Below the pieces are notes generated by a model. It saw only the letters and a list, made by a program, of their open reading frames with translations, searched no databases and was not told where the DNA came from. A stretch of 64,000 bases of DNA from Ephemerocybe angulata (taxonomy: Eukaryota > Basidiomycota > Agaricomycetes > Agaricales > Psathyrellaceae), in NCBI GenBank assembly GCA_013368325.1, contig JAACJK010000226.1:124001-188000 (forward strand). The letters are read 5' to 3'. The position numbers and the translations under genes were made by a program. This document shows, piece after piece, positions 21,608-33,634 of this stretch (positions within the stretch are counted from its first letter, which is position 1; each line of letters opens with the position of its first letter).

Positions 21608-23450
21608 ATGGCGCTGTACGATACCATTTTCGATTACTTCGCCACCCAAGGAATTCATTCCTCCGATTTGTTGCCAGTCGGAGGGGCAGCGATCCTCGCG
21701 ACCCTGGTCTATCGTGCTATATCGAGGTTATACTTCCACCCACTGTCCCACTTTCCAGGTCCAAAGCTAGCAGCTCTCACCGGCTTCTACCAAACATACT
21801 ACGACCTCGTGAAGGATGGCGAAACGGTCAACCAGCTCGAGATCCTACACAAACGATACGGTGCGTATCGCCACCGCTCCCTACCCCCACACATTTGACT
21901 GAAAGACCCATGTCCTCAAGGCCCTGTGGTCCGCATAGGCCCAAACAACGTAAGTCCCTAGCACCCTCTTCTACCTCTGTGCCTAACGGTCTGCTCACCC
22001 GCCCCAGCTCCACTTCTTCTCCGGCAAACGAGCATTCGACGCCATCTACCGCGACCTCCGCTTCCCAAAGCACGCCTGGTTCTACAACGCCTTCTCCATC
22101 CCCGAATCCTCCTTCGGCAGCTCAGACATCAGCGCCGCAAAACACAACGCCGCCCTCGTCCGCCCCTTCTTCTCCCGCAAGAGCGTCCTCGCCCTCGAGT
22201 CCGTAATCCAAGACGTCGTCGACCGCTTCCTCACCGTCCTCACCCCCTCCAAAACAAACTCCAAAACAAACGCATCACAAACACAAATCCCATTCGACCT
22301 GCACCGCGCCTACTCCTCCATCACAATGGAGGTCATCACGACCTACTGCTTCGCACAGCGGTTCGACACCGTCGAGTACCCGAACTTCGCGTACCCAGCC
22401 CTCGTCGGCTTCCACGAGGGTCTTTCGACCGTCACCCTCATGCGCCACTTCCCTTTCATCCAGCCCATCCTCTTCAACCTGCCGAGCTGGTTCACCAAGA
22501 GGGTTGCCCCAGGGCCATATGGCCGAGTGGTCTTCATTAAAGCTCTGGATGATCAAATAAAGCAGGTCCTGAAAGACCCGACTTCGCTTGACGGCGCGGA
22601 GCATGAGATCGTGTACCACCACCTCTTGAACCCAAAAGCCGGACCAAAGCTCACACCAGTTGCGTTACGACACCATGCGATGTCCTTGGTAGTTGGGGGG
22701 ACTGAGACCGTCGCGAATACGTGCGTCGTCGCGACGTACAACATCCTGGCGAATCCCAATATTCGGGATCGCTTGCGGAGGGAGTTGGCAGAAGCGTGGC
22801 CGGAGGTCGACTCGTCGATGCCATTGGAAAGGCTCGAGAAACTTCCATACTTGGTGCGCTAAAGCGATCTTTGCCTTCAGAAACGTCGTCAGTCACTGAT
22901 ACTGGTCGTGTTTACAGACTGCAGTCATCAAGGAGGCGCTGCGCTTGTCGCATGGTGTGATATACCCAGCGCCTCGTATCGCAACTGAAGCGACGGAGAT
23001 TGGCGGGGCCATCGTACCTAAGGATGTAAGTGCATCACAGCCCACCTGAAGGCGATTGTTGACCCTATAATTCTGAGCAGACAGTTATATCAATGGGGCA
23101 CACTTTCGTTCACCTCAATGAAGAAAGCTTCCCCGACCCAACCAACTTCGATCCTGAGCGATGGTTCGGAGAGAATACGAAGGAGCTGGAGAACGACCTC
23201 GTGCCATTCTCGAAAGGCCCGCGAGCGTGCCTCGGAATCAAGTACGCTTCACTCTTTCACAATCCTAGCAGCACCACGTTAACCACGTCCATTCAAGTTT
23301 GGCATGGGCAGAACTTTACCTCATCCTCGGTAACGTCTTCAGGAAGGTCGAACTTGAGTTGGTGGACACAACGTGAGCCCCTTTTATATGTGACAAGGCT
23401 AGATGTTGATCAGGGCATTCGAACACCAGCGAAAAGGACATGGAATATAG
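21608..23450 (+). CDS. Cytochrome P450, complete
   Basis: Seven exons (21608-21860, 21921-21949, 22008-22853, 22918-23025, 23081-23241, 23298-23372, 23414-23450) splice in frame to 502 aa, a normal P450 length. An N-terminal hydrophobic anchor ([13 protein letters not shown]) is followed by the proline-rich hinge FPGPKLAAL, the C-helix region, I-helix VVGGTETVANT, K-helix ExxR (KEALRLSH), FDPERW and haem loop FSKGPRACLG with the ligand Cys, then INLAWAELYLILG. It therefore looks like an ER-anchored monooxygenase. Substrate unknown. The last short exon does not match the end of the paralogue at 1-877, so the 3' end is the least certain part. It converges with RAD7. Confidence 0.9.
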
Positions 23451-23690
23451 AGCATTCTTTACTCCTCGATTCTGCGGGACACCACAAGCGAGGGCGCTCA
23501 GCGTCCAAGGAACGCGCTAAAGCGGCTATGCACCTAGTAGATTCGCTGGGTCAATATCTGAGAAGGATCCCAAATGTTTTAATATTTCCAAAATACAACC
23601 ATCCTGCTACGCTGGCCGGCGTACCGTTCTTCTATCTCCTGATAACATGCGACTCAACACCGTATAATGTGAGACCGTGCTGCGAGAATA

Positions 23691-25858
23691 TTAGTCTCGC
23701 GAGTTTACATCCCCACGGTGAAGGAAACGCACCTTTTTCGGGCATTGGGCGGTTACCCGATTACAACCCCATACCTTGAGCTCTTTCAAGTTCCTACATC
23801 CACCCTTCTTCACCCCTTTTACATCCTCGCCCTCCAACCAAGCCTTCACAACAAAGTCGTCCACATTCCTGCAAAACCCGACATCAAGCTTGACCAACTC
23901 CTTCCCTTTCCGCCCAATATCTCGCAGACCATTCTCCTCCACGTTCTCCCATCCATTGATATTCAACTTCTCCAACCTCAACCCAGAATGCTTCATAATC
24001 GCCTCCAACGCGTCCCCCTTCAATTCGGGGTTCCGTGACGCGTCCAATTCGACAAGCGCTGGGTTCTGCCAGCTCCTGAAGAAGTCGGCGACACCCTTAT
24101 CTGTCAGGTCGAGCAGATGGGCTATCCCAAGGGACTCAAGCTTTGTGCAGTGCTGCAACCCTTCCGATAGGAAAGAGTCAGTAAGCAGGTCGTGCTTCGA
24201 CACATCGAGATGCGTCAACGATCCTCCGACTTCGCTCATCAGGGTGATCATAGCCGTATCGCTACAGCTCTCGCTTGGGCACGAGAGGTCAAGGTACGTC
24301 AGCGCTTCCGGCCCCAGGTCCCCAATCTCCTCGAGGAATGCGTCGGACATCTTGCCAATCTCCCGTAGGCGGAGCGCTTTGAGGCCGCGGCAATAGGTGA
24401 CAAGGGCGTGCATGCACTCCAAATCGAACCGAGGACTCTGGTTGATGAGGAAGCCCTCGAGGTTGGGGTGCGCTCTGGCGAAGGCTTTCCAGGACGGAGA
24501 GCGAACGAGGAAGGGGCCGAGGAGTTCGATACGTTGGAGAGCGGGAAGGGACGTAATGAACAGCTTGAAGGATTTGTCGTCCAGCTGGCCACAGAAATCA
24601 AGTCTGAGTGAAGTCAGATTCGGGTTCATGTATACCAAGCTCTCGAGGGCGGAGGAAGTGAGGTCTTTGAAGCCGAGTTAGCGCATGACGTACATGGAAA
24701 GGAGAAAACGTACTCGTCGCGTCGTAGAATATGAGCTTGGTGTTCGTCGTGTTATAGAATAGGCGGGCGTTTTCAGGCGTCCTGGTGGAAGGTCAGTAAG
24801 GCAATGCAGGACGCAGCGACGGACATACAGAGAGCGATTCTTGGCCATAGCTTTCGCAATAGCTTCGACGTTCAACGCGCCGATATCTCCCAGAGACTCC
24901 ACATCGTCAATATACTGGGTAACAATCTGGCCAGGTATCAGCAAGATGACGGGTGATAGCGAAATTCCGCTTACCTTAATACACATGTTAACGAGAGAGG
25001 GGAGACGATTCTCTACAAAGTGAATGACCTCCCGCTTGTCGCCCGGCGCTTTACGCTTTCGCGGAGCAGCGGGTTTCTTGAACGGGTCCTGACCCGATGC
25101 CTTTGCACAGACGTGGCACAGCCAGCCCGGTGGAGGATTCGCAGCCATGGTATATTTGGTCTGCCATCGACGACTGAGAACATCACGCATACGGATACAA
25201 GGCAAGTACGCACCACAGTGAACTGCTTCTCGCATCTCGCACAGTTTTCGAAACTTCCCACTGGCGGCTTTGACGATCCAGAGCTCCACATGGACTTGGA
25301 TAACGAGGTATATGGGTCGTCGTCTTCGTAGTCTTCATCGTCTGAACCCTTCTTCCCTTTGCCCTTCTTCTTCTTCTCCTGTGCTTTCAGCTTCGCCTCG
25401 GCTGCTTTGGTCAGTTTGCGCTTCTTCGCCGGAGCGGGGCTCTCCTCGAGTTCTTCTGCCTTCTCGTCGTCGCCATCTTGCTCCGGCTCTGGTTCCCCGT
25501 CGTCCTCGTCGAGGTTATCCGAACCATATCCAGATGCCTTTCGCGTACGTCAGAACAAGGTCATTAACGAGCGGTGACACGGCTCACCCTGCGGTTCCGG
25601 CTTGCAGTTCTAGAAGGCCGACTCGACGACGGGCCCGCGTCGTTCGTCTGTGTCTCCGTGCTTGGGCCAGCTTGAGCCTGCTCGTCCTGCTGAGGTTGCT
25701 GTTGGGCAGCTCTGCGAGCGATGGTGGTTGGCGTGATGCCAGATTCCTAAGCCGGCGTGAGTCTCGCCTAATTCAGTTTCACGCTGCACACGCACCCTGA
25801 GGAACTCGGTCAAGGCAGAAGTGGGACCTCGAATGTTGTTCTGGCGCGAGCGGCTCAT
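23691..25858 (-). CDS. RAD7: RAD7-like nucleotide excision repair protein
   Basis: Global-genome repair factor, nuclear, which in yeast acts with RAD16 and as part of a ubiquitin ligase. The start MSRSRQNNIRGPTSALTEFL at 25858 matches the typical RAD7 N-terminus. Exon pieces then give a charged disordered region (AEELEESPAPAKKRKLTKA, KKKKGKGKKGSDDEDYEDDD), a cysteine module (FENCARCEKQFTV ... GWLCHVCAKASG), KREVIHFVENRLPSLVNMCIKV, IVTQYIDDVESLGDIG, and a long C-terminal exon (from about 24640) of leucine-rich repeats (LTYLDLSCPSES, LTHLDVSKHDLLTD, LVELDASRNPEL, LVKLDVGFCRNV). About six introns. The gene is single-copy within an otherwise duplicated region and shows no break. Confidence 0.88.
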
Positions 25859-26439
25859 GACTGTTGGCTGCAGAATTCGGTCCCGCCCCAGAATTGACGC
25901 GTCCATAAATGGGCGTGTTTTCAAGCTCCGCATTGGGCAACGCCGCCGGCGCCTATGGAAGCCCTCTGGAGTCTGCAGTCAATACCTCGACCGTGGTATG
26001 GGCGACCTTGAGAGGCTGAGCCCCAGAGATGCGTAAGCCCGTGTAAGGCCAATGACTGGGTAGAATAGTCTACTTACCTAGAACCTCCCCTTACATGAAG
26101 AATCGAATGCCCGCCTTGAGCGGGAAGCCCGCTAAGCGCGTAACGAGTTGAAAGTAGACTGCCGGGAGGGAGATGGTGGGGGGAAGGAAGAAGGGATGGA
26201 AGGTGCGAATCGATAGGGTTGGTATATATATACGTCGATCGTCGCCTGAAGGAGAGTCGGCCATTATGTAATCGCGCCCGGCGCTCGATGGTTCGTGCGC
26301 ACAATTCCTGAAAGTTCAGCCCTCGGTTAGCCTTAGGGAAGCCAGATGGTTCCACGTCCAGATAGAAGGCGAGAATGACACATGGTAGTATAAAACGAAA
26401 GACATGAGTGCTCTTGACGAAAATCATTCTGGGTCTATA

Positions 26440-26930
26440 TATCAAGGCGATACCCGACAAGCCGGAAGTCCAACCAAGGCTTTCCAGGTGTTGGATGATA
26501 CGCGACTTCCACCCAAACCTCTCATAAACGCATACAGCTGACGCGGAGTAAGCCGCAGTCTGCGGAGTTATCTTCCTAATTTTGTGCTCCCTGACATACT
26601 GGAAGACTTCCTCCGTGAGACATCGTCCTAAGCCTTTCCGCTGCATTGTCGACGAAACCGCCATGCGGCCAAGGTCCGCATGATGAAGGTCGGGTTGATA
26701 GCGGTCGTCTGACAAGGGTGTTTAGATTGAGGAATTATTTGGCGGACATATATATGAACATATTACCTAGCCCTACACAGCCTACAATCTCTCCATTCGG
26801 CTTCCCATCCACCAGCCTTTCCGCTACCCAGAACCCACATTTCCCAGTAAAGTGCGTTCCATCTGGCTCTTTAACGACACCATAGTGGTTTGGAATATCG
26901 CTTAAACTCCGTTTTGTTCTTCTAACAAAG
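26440..26930 (-). pseudogene. Truncated GNAT acetyltransferase (copy G)
   Basis: Only the distal part of an F/H-type gene remains: SLSDIPNHYGVV, CGFWVAERLVDGKPNGE, VGCVGLG, then exon 3 with RMAVSSTMQRKGLGR and VYERFGW. Exon 1 and both hydrophobic segments are missing. Upstream, at about 26920-26935, the sequence switches abruptly (at a GGAGTTTA word) into DNA homologous to the region downstream of copies F and H. Exon 3 is also frameshifted near its end (LESLGWTSGL where intact copies have GKPWLDFRL). Non-functional. It lies just downstream of copy H and appears to be a rearranged tandem copy. Confidence 0.8.
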
Positions 26931-27241
26931 GATGTATGGCCAGTTGCTCCTGCTGCTGTGCCCACTCACCAATAAGTGCCTTTGAATGTATGCTTTCCCG
27001 AAAGTTAGCTGCTAGTAGATGATGAAGTAGAAATAGGCGCCCGTTGTCAAACTTCACATGGTCAGGAAGTAGCGACTCGACCTTAGGTAAATGACTACTC
27101 CCTGATAGCTTGGCGTTCAACTGAGATCTGCGATAGAGTACATTATGGGCCACGACAGCATCTAGGATTTGAACTTTGTGGTTTGCCCATAGATTTCCAG
27201 GGTTGTATATCTAGACCCCTACTTGCTCTACCATCGCTCGA

Positions 27242-28101
27242 TCATATATCAAGCCGATACTCTACAAGGCGGAAGTCTAACCAGGGCTTTCCAGGTAGAG
27301 ATTGATGGGCAACCAATTTCCAGCCAAACCTCTCATAAAAGCCGACGGCCGAGGTTGAATAGCCTGTAGTCTGCAAGGATATGGTGTTTAACTTGTGTTC
27401 TTGGACATGCTGAAATACTGTCTCAACGAGGTGTCGACCAAGTCCTTTTCGCTGCATCGTCGAAGATACGGCCATGCGGCGGAGCTCAGCGTGGTGGGGA
27501 TCAGGCCGATATCGGTCGTCTAGCAGCAAAAAGGCTCAGTTCTGAGTAAAAGAGTATAATCATACACCTTACCTAGCGCCACAGAGCCTACTAGCTCTCC
27601 GTTGGGCTTTCCATCCACAAGGCGCTCAGCGACCCAAAAGCCACTCTTCCCAGTGAAGTAAGAGGTGCCGTCAGGGTTCTCAACGACACCGTAGTGACCT
27701 GCGATGTCACTGAGGTCTGCGTGACTGGCGGGATTGGAATAGTGGAGGAACGCTTCGCTGAGCTGCCATCTGTGGAAGAGAAAGAACCCTGCGCTGAGGA
27801 CCGCGGCTGTGATTCCCGCTATACGGTAGCATAGCTCTGCAGGTCCTGCTGGGGAAGCGGCGAGGAGCCCCATGGCAAAGATGATGTAGCAAATGATGCT
27901 GTTTAATCGTTTAGGGCTGCCCCTCAAGGCATACCATCGCGGGGATCCGCCTGGAGTAGGTCTCTTAGCGTCTCTTTCGAGCACTCTTAACTGAGCTGAC
28001 GGACGTTCGTACCCGATGCAGAGCTTGAACAGGTTTCTGACCTGCTCAGAATCCCTCCGCTGGAATGGTCTGATGTAGAAGTCGACGCCGTTGTAGCTCA
28101 T
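27242..28101 (-). CDS. Membrane-anchored GNAT N-acetyltransferase (copy H)
   Basis: Near-identical inverse copy of F: exons 28101-28005, 27950-27573 and 27519-27242 give 250 aa. Intron 1 uses a GTCCGT donor where F has GTAAGT; the intron can also be read through in frame, which would add 18 residues, so retained-intron products are possible. Motifs: MSYNGVDFYIRPFQRRD, hydrophobic CYIIFAMGLLAASPAG and ITAAVLSAGFFLF, SGFWVAERLVDGKPNGE, VGSVALG (F has VGCVGLG), loop MQRKGLGR and GFYERFGW. Downstream DNA (26935-27240) matches that downstream of F, so the duplication includes at least 300 bp of flank. Probably functional. Confidence 0.84.
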
Positions 28102-28699
28102 TGGTGTGAATGGGGGGCGATACCGGTGATGAGGGTGCTGATAAGGGCGCTCAACATAGGCCTCTTATATGTACCGCCGATTTAGCGATGATCAGGCTCA
28201 CAGTTCACTTACCTGTGGCATCGGGTCGATGCGCCGAAATTGTTTCGTACATGAGTCAATTGTCTACCCAGAATAGTTCGATGGCGTGCCTCAGACCGAT
28301 GCCAAGTTGAAGTGGAGCAGATGTGACTCCCGCAGCAGCACTTCTTGGAGATGTGCTCGTTCGAAAAAGGATAGCATGACGAAGCTGCCGCGAGGCGCCC
28401 AGTAGACACATTTGATATTGATCAATCTACGACAATCATTATCATTATCGTGTCCTTTGTAGATTTCTCTACAATAAGGACTCCCGTCATTGAGAACGCA
28501 GAGGAGTAGGACGCCTGCGCAGAGCGTCGTACAAACTTCAAAGTCCGGTTATCTCGCGGGGGCAGTCAACAAACTGTTGATTGCTTGGACACGGGGTGAA
28601 GCAGAGCCCGTGAAAGAATTCCAGAGAATTCATGGATGCCTTGCGGCGTCGTGTGGCCAAGTGTCAACCGGGACACACTGGTTCCCCATGTAGTAGTAC

Positions 28700-29045
28700 A
28701 GCCATCAAGTAGTCGTGTCGAAGTCGTAGTATGTGAGGTAGAAACCGGTGAGAGCTGCTAGCTTTGGCCCTGGAAAGTGGGCCAATGGGTGGAAGTATAA
28801 CCTCGATATAGCACGATAGACCAGGGTCGCGAGGATCGCCGCCGACTGGCAGCAAAGCGGACGGATAGATTCCTTGGGTGGCGAAGTAATCGAAAGTGGA
28901 GTCGTAGAGCGCCAGCCATGGAAGGATTTGAACCGTGGTGACAAGTCCTTTTCCCTCTTCTGTCGGTTCCCAGGTGTTCAGACATGGTTTTCTCAAGCGA
29001 GATTGAACGTCATCGGGACCGGGCGCAGCTGAAGGCTCGTAAGTG
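28700..29045 (-). pseudogene. Broken cytochrome P450 N-terminus (locus 3)
   Basis: Homologous to the first exon of the complete P450 (21608): [20 protein letters not shown] then, in another frame, [19 protein letters not shown] and [18 protein letters not shown]. The start Met has become Leu, a frameshift occurs after LLPVGG (a short loss near 28845), and homology stops after about 100 codons. The 5' flank to about 29110 also matches the flank of 21608. No downstream P450 exons are present. Confidence 0.82.
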
Positions 29046-29432
29046 GATTTGTCGAACGTGGGCGTCAAGCGCTGGGACGGCTGGGTGCCTAGCCGAATGT
29101 CCGGACGGCTCGGCCTATCGAGCCACCCGTGTGTGATTCTTCGAAGGTCGCTCTGCCATCACTGACAGCTACCCCCAGGACAGCTAACGAGCGGAACCAA
29201 CTCAGCCGGGCTGGTAATTACCCGTATTACCCTTCCCCCATTCAACACCTCTGTGGCTTTTGATGTCACCCGAGAGGCGATATGTATGGGAAGTTGTACT
29301 GCGAGTTGGATATATTACGCAGATGAGTATGAGTACATGGTAGGTATATCAGGGTGTGGCTACGGAAACAATCCATGCGAAACAAAAGGAAAACATCATA
29401 CTGTTACAGTCAAGTCATTAGGTCTTCCTAGC

Positions 29433-30620
29433 TCATGATGTTACTGATATCATGAAGAGCAGGCAAACCAAGAGCGGGAGCCATGCGTTCGAGTGCACAT
29501 CGACTTGGACTCTCGTGGCTGAATTGCCTAGACCAGGACCGTCCGCCGCGGTAGAGTACTCACCTACCAGGGGGACATGGGCACCAATGGACTGGTTCAA
29601 GCAGTTGAGCAACTCCATGTTCAACAGTGGCGGCAAGGGCGTGTCCGGTGCACTCTCATCGTCGGTGAAGACGGCCGAATTGTTGTATCCGTCCAAGGAA
29701 AGGGCAACGCTGCTAGCGCGGTAGTATTGGATGACTTCCTCTGGCTTTGGGGAGCTCGAGTTGGCGCCGGAATAAGGTGTGGCACCGGACCGAGCACGTA
29801 TGTAGATGGCGCAATATTGGGCTAGCGAGTCAGCCAAGGAATCCATTGTGCTGTTGTCGGAAAGGACGCGAAAGGTTTCGTTGGCAGCCTGTCCCTGGAA
29901 CGAAGCGGTGTAGAGAGGTCCTCCGGGTCGGCTACTGTTGTCTGGACGTCCGTACTGCATACATTATTAGATTACTGATCATATAAGAAGAGAGATGTGC
30001 TTACCTCGGAGTCACTGAGGTAAACATAGCTTGTAGTTCCGGCGCCGAAGGTTAGGGGCCAGAAGAAGTATGGAAAATTCCGCCCAGTCGTTCCTTTTCC
30101 GGTGGTGGTGGTGTTGCTCCCAGGGTAGCCGCTACCATATGTCCTACGAAGATGTCAATACCCCTATTAAATTTCGAATAAGGAGAACATACCTCGACCC
30201 ATATACACCATTTCTCATACCTCCACCCACCGTTCTCCCACCAAACATCTGTCCAGAAGGTACAGTGGAAGTCGACTGGATGCCAGGACTCCCAGTCGAG
30301 ATACCTCTCGAAACGCCCCCGCTATTGATGGAGCCTGAGCCCCTCGAACTTGAGCTGCTTCCACTCCCACTACTCGAGCTTGAACCACCAGAGCCACTTG
30401 ACGTCCCTTTTCCGCCACCAGAACTTCCTCCAGAGCTTGAACCGCTGCTGCTGCTTCCTCCCTTTCCACCACCTCCACTGCTACCTCCTCCGCTGCTACT
30501 ACCGCCCTTGCCTCCCCCTCCGCCGCCGCCACCTCCTCCTGCCCTGGCCAAGTTCTTCCTTGGAGGCTTGGCTGGTTCTCGCCTCAGCGGTGACGACGTG
30601 GTCAGAAATGGCACAAACAT
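29433..30620 (-). CDS. Gly/Ser-rich protein with hydrophobic C-terminus
   Basis: Three exons. Exon 1 (30620 to about 30194) encodes a basic start (REPAKPPRKNLARA), then a long low-complexity Gly/Ser/Lys tract, then RTVGGGMRNGVYGSR. Exon 2 encodes TYGSGYPGSNTTTT and GRNFPYFFWPLTFGAG. Exon 3 encodes YGRPDNSSRPGGPLYTASF, FRVLSDNSTMDSLADSL, EEVIQYYRASSVALSLDGYN and ends in a hydrophobic segment (AWLPLLVCLLFMISVTS). The tail resembles a GPI-anchor signal or a C-terminal membrane segment. No clear N-terminal signal peptide follows the chosen ATG, so an upstream exon may be missing. It matches my recollection of a common but uncharacterised Agaricomycete family; function unknown. Confidence 0.72.
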
Positions 30621-33013
30621 ATCGCAAGTTTAGGGTGTCGGCTCAAAGGTTTCGAAGGGGATCGGATATGCTAGAAGTTGTCGGGTGATTAAAGAGGAAG
30701 TGGGCGGGTTAGTATGAAGCTTTTTATACAGCGGAGGACTTGCCTTCCTAATATACAGCACTTCTATGAGTCGAGGCGAGGACGTGCCAGGGCTGTGCAT
30801 GAGCGAGGTCGAATCACGGGAGCTGGAGCATCCTGGATACCCAGATACTTACCCGGAAGAGCTCCAAGCTGTAAAGCTCCAATGAAAGACGTGTGGTGCA
30901 GCTCCACGGCTAGTGCGAGGAAGTCACAGTCCATGTCGATAGTGCATCCCATCAAACGCACGTAGGTAACAGGGCTTCGCCTGTCCATAATACTGTGTGC
31001 TCGGATACCTCCTGTGCAGGGACACCTGATATATCATTTCCCCGCGATACCCATTCCTGGCTCTTTGGCGGAGGCCTCTTACCTATGAGGAAATTAAGCT
31101 TCCTCAAGCGAGGTGGCAGCCACAAACGACCATTCCTGCTGTCGAAAGTCGTGTACTTACCCGTCCTGCCCGTTGATTGGCTGTACATATGGCTTCAGAT
31201 GAAGGACCTTTTGGGTGTCGAATATAAAATAACACGGAGCACAGCTGACTTGGTCTAACTTCTGGACCCTCGTTCCTCAGAGATTCAATCCAATATGGGT
31301 GGTCGTGCCAGGTGCGGACTCGGGCCTAACGTCCCTAACCGTGTACGCCCCATGTTGAGCTGCGAGCACTAATACGAGCAGGATTCTCCAGGGGTCCTAC
31401 TAACCCCCTCTTCGATAGTTCAAGTTCGATGAATACCTGTCGAAGGAGACTCAGGTTAGTTAGCTTGATCTCTCAATCGCTGCTCACTCACTAAACTCAT
31501 AATATAGGATGAAGACAAGATACCGCGCTGGCTCCTGTGCCAGCCTGGAACCGTGGGAATCCTTCGAATGGGGGCAGATAAGATTAGATCCCCCCGAGAT
31601 TGAGGTGGGCAGGCGGAACCAGTTCAAGTTCTCGTTGACCCTCTTGGCTGCGAACCGTGAGGTGGTCTACTGCTGTTCGCTCAACGCTTAGCCCTCGTCG
31701 AACGCTGTTTGCCCATGCTTTGCCTACGCCAACGAGTCAACAACCGAAGCGGCGCTGTCTCTTAACCAGGAGCAACCATCTATTCACTGCCAACGGAGTG
31801 GTGGTTCCAAGCTAAAATAAGGCACGGTCGCCAGGGTTGACGAGAGCTGGGTAGGCTTCTCATGCCAGGCCATGCATATTAAATTATTTGGACTCTGAGC
31901 CTTCGACTCTCTCGATTTATCAACGGTGATATCACGCCATTCGTCACGACTTGCCTTCAGACAACTCACAAGGGGTTTTCTATGTTCGAGGGCGCCCATT
32001 CTGGAACCATCGGACTCGGTGCGTACCCATATCAATGCGACCATCCTCTTTTTGTTTATCCATCTCTGATTCTCATACTGGTTTACCTTTGTCACTTCTG
32101 CGCTTCAACGTATGAGTCTTTCTGAGGAGAAACGCAGTAAAGGCGGTGCGAACCTCCTTCTTAACCCCTCCGTGATGTTCTTTGGGAGTCTTCCAAGATT
32201 ATTCTATCTACGACATCTTCGTAGATGTCAGTGCGAAGCATGTTCCATCATTCTGGTCGGAGAGGCCTCGGGGCGCCGGTAAGGTCGCTCGGAACGCTGG
32301 CATCCACTTTTTGTGCCAAAGTTTCTGAAGGAGTTCCGACAGGTTTCTGACTCAGTCTCCGACCCATCAATCCAACTATGAGGCAAGCGCTGTTTTCAAG
32401 ATTGCGGGAGGATTGCAATTTCTTAACTGATGAAGGGCTTGATAGGTCAACGAAAGATTCAAGATCTTCGGTCACAGAACTTGACGTAATCTCTATGAAG
32501 GAACCCATTTCTGCGGCTAGAGGGGCAATTGTGTCCCCCGTGGCTTTCAGGAGGGGGTAATACCATACCGTCTGGCAACCCCTCTGAGCGAAACAGACAC
32601 AAACTCTGTGGCAACTTGCAGAGCCTTGAGCCGTTCCTTCACTTGACCTTCAAGTCTCTGCCTGTCAAACACCGCTCTGTTTCTTCGTCGCGCCGACAGA
32701 TCAAAATAACAGTGCTGGCCATCCGCGGAAAGTCTCGAGGCATCATCTATGTTATCCTGGTCAAGATTGCCGAGAGCCTAGCCGGCCTAGGAAGGCAAAA
32801 GCAAATTCCGAATGGCAGCGCCCGGCGCAACGCAAATCACGAAGAGTCGGCGTATAGATCTGGGCCACAGCCTTACTATCAAACCTATTTGCATAAAAGT
32901 CCACTCGTTAAATCCCAAAACCCCAGTCAAACACTTTCCACCTTCCTTTTTATTGACTCACATTGCACTTACTTCACTCACACCAATCCTTACACCACAC
33001 ATCCTATCCAATC
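30621..33013. other. Interval with a possible minus-strand gene relic
   Basis: No confident gene. On the minus strand at about 32790-32260 there are codon-like segments: NIDDASRLSADGQHCYFDLS, then QVKERLKALQVATEFVSVS, and after a plausible acceptor GSFIEITSSSVTEDLESFV. Around 32100-32010 VNQYENQRW...RMVAL follows. Stops and missing joins prevent a full model. A shorter related relic (QYEHLRW...MVGL) is at about 34640-34560, upstream of the second peptide precursor gene. The plus strand near 31430-31600 shows one GT-AG pair but no convincing protein. Confidence 0.35.
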
Positions 33014-33634
33014 ATGGTCAGACTTGCAGCGTGTGTCGCTCTTGTTTCTACCCTCATCACGGTTGCATATGCGTCCGAAGACATCCTTGAGTGTGTATTC
33101 TTGTAAACTTGGTTTGTTTGGTATCTACTAACGTGAAACCTTACCTAGACGTGAATATGATGACCTTGTCGAACGAGAGCCTTTCCTCGAATTCTTGAAC
33201 ATCATCCCCAAAGTGGCCGACGTAGGCGTTGGCGCCCTTGGCCAGCTTGTCAATAAAGGAATCTCCAAGATCAAGCGAAGGGATCTTGGTGAATATGAAG
33301 ACCTTTTGGAGCGAGAGCCGTTTTTGGAGTTTTTGAATATTATTCCCAAAGTGGCGGACGTGGGCGTGGGTGCCGTTGGCCAGCTTATCAACAAGGGCAT
33401 TTCTAAGATCAAGCGACGAGAGCTTGAAGCCTATGTTGAAGGCCGCATGTCTGAAGAGGAGTTCGAGGCGAGGGGTTTGGAGTTGGATGAATTCCTGGAG
33501 GCCCGGGGTCTGTCAGGTTTCGACGAGTTAGGTCCTCTAAAAATTTACTGAAATACCGTACTGACAGATCTCTGGTCAATAGTGATTTTGAGGAGAGGTC
33601 ATTTGGAGAGGAAGAGCTGGAAGAGCTAGATTAG
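33014..33634 (+). CDS. Secreted peptide precursor 1 (two core repeats)
   Basis: Three exons (33014-33090, 33149-33526, 33583-33634) join in frame to 168 aa. A signal peptide (MVRLAACVALVSTLITVAYA) is followed by two near-identical units, each an acidic lead (Y-D/E-D-L-x-E-R-E), then PFLEFLNIIPKVADVGVG, A-x-GQL-x-NKGISKIKRR. The cores are amphipathic, becoming cationic toward KIKRR, a Kex2-type site. The tail is strongly acidic (EEEFEARG, EEELEELD). This is the layout of a multi-peptide prohormone-like or antimicrobial-type precursor such as those processed by Kex2 in fungi. No named family is recognised and no activity is shown. It is paralogous to precursor 2, and the 5' and 3' flanks are also alike. 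Putative peptide limits are inference. Confidence 0.8.

Noticed and set aside
28985..29432. Short plus-strand ORF at 29253-29438
   Set aside because: No motif, and it lies in flank sequence shared with the P450 duplications.
30070..30633. Proline/leucine-rich plus-strand ORF
   Set aside because: Antisense shadow of the Gly/Ser-rich exon of the minus-strand gene.
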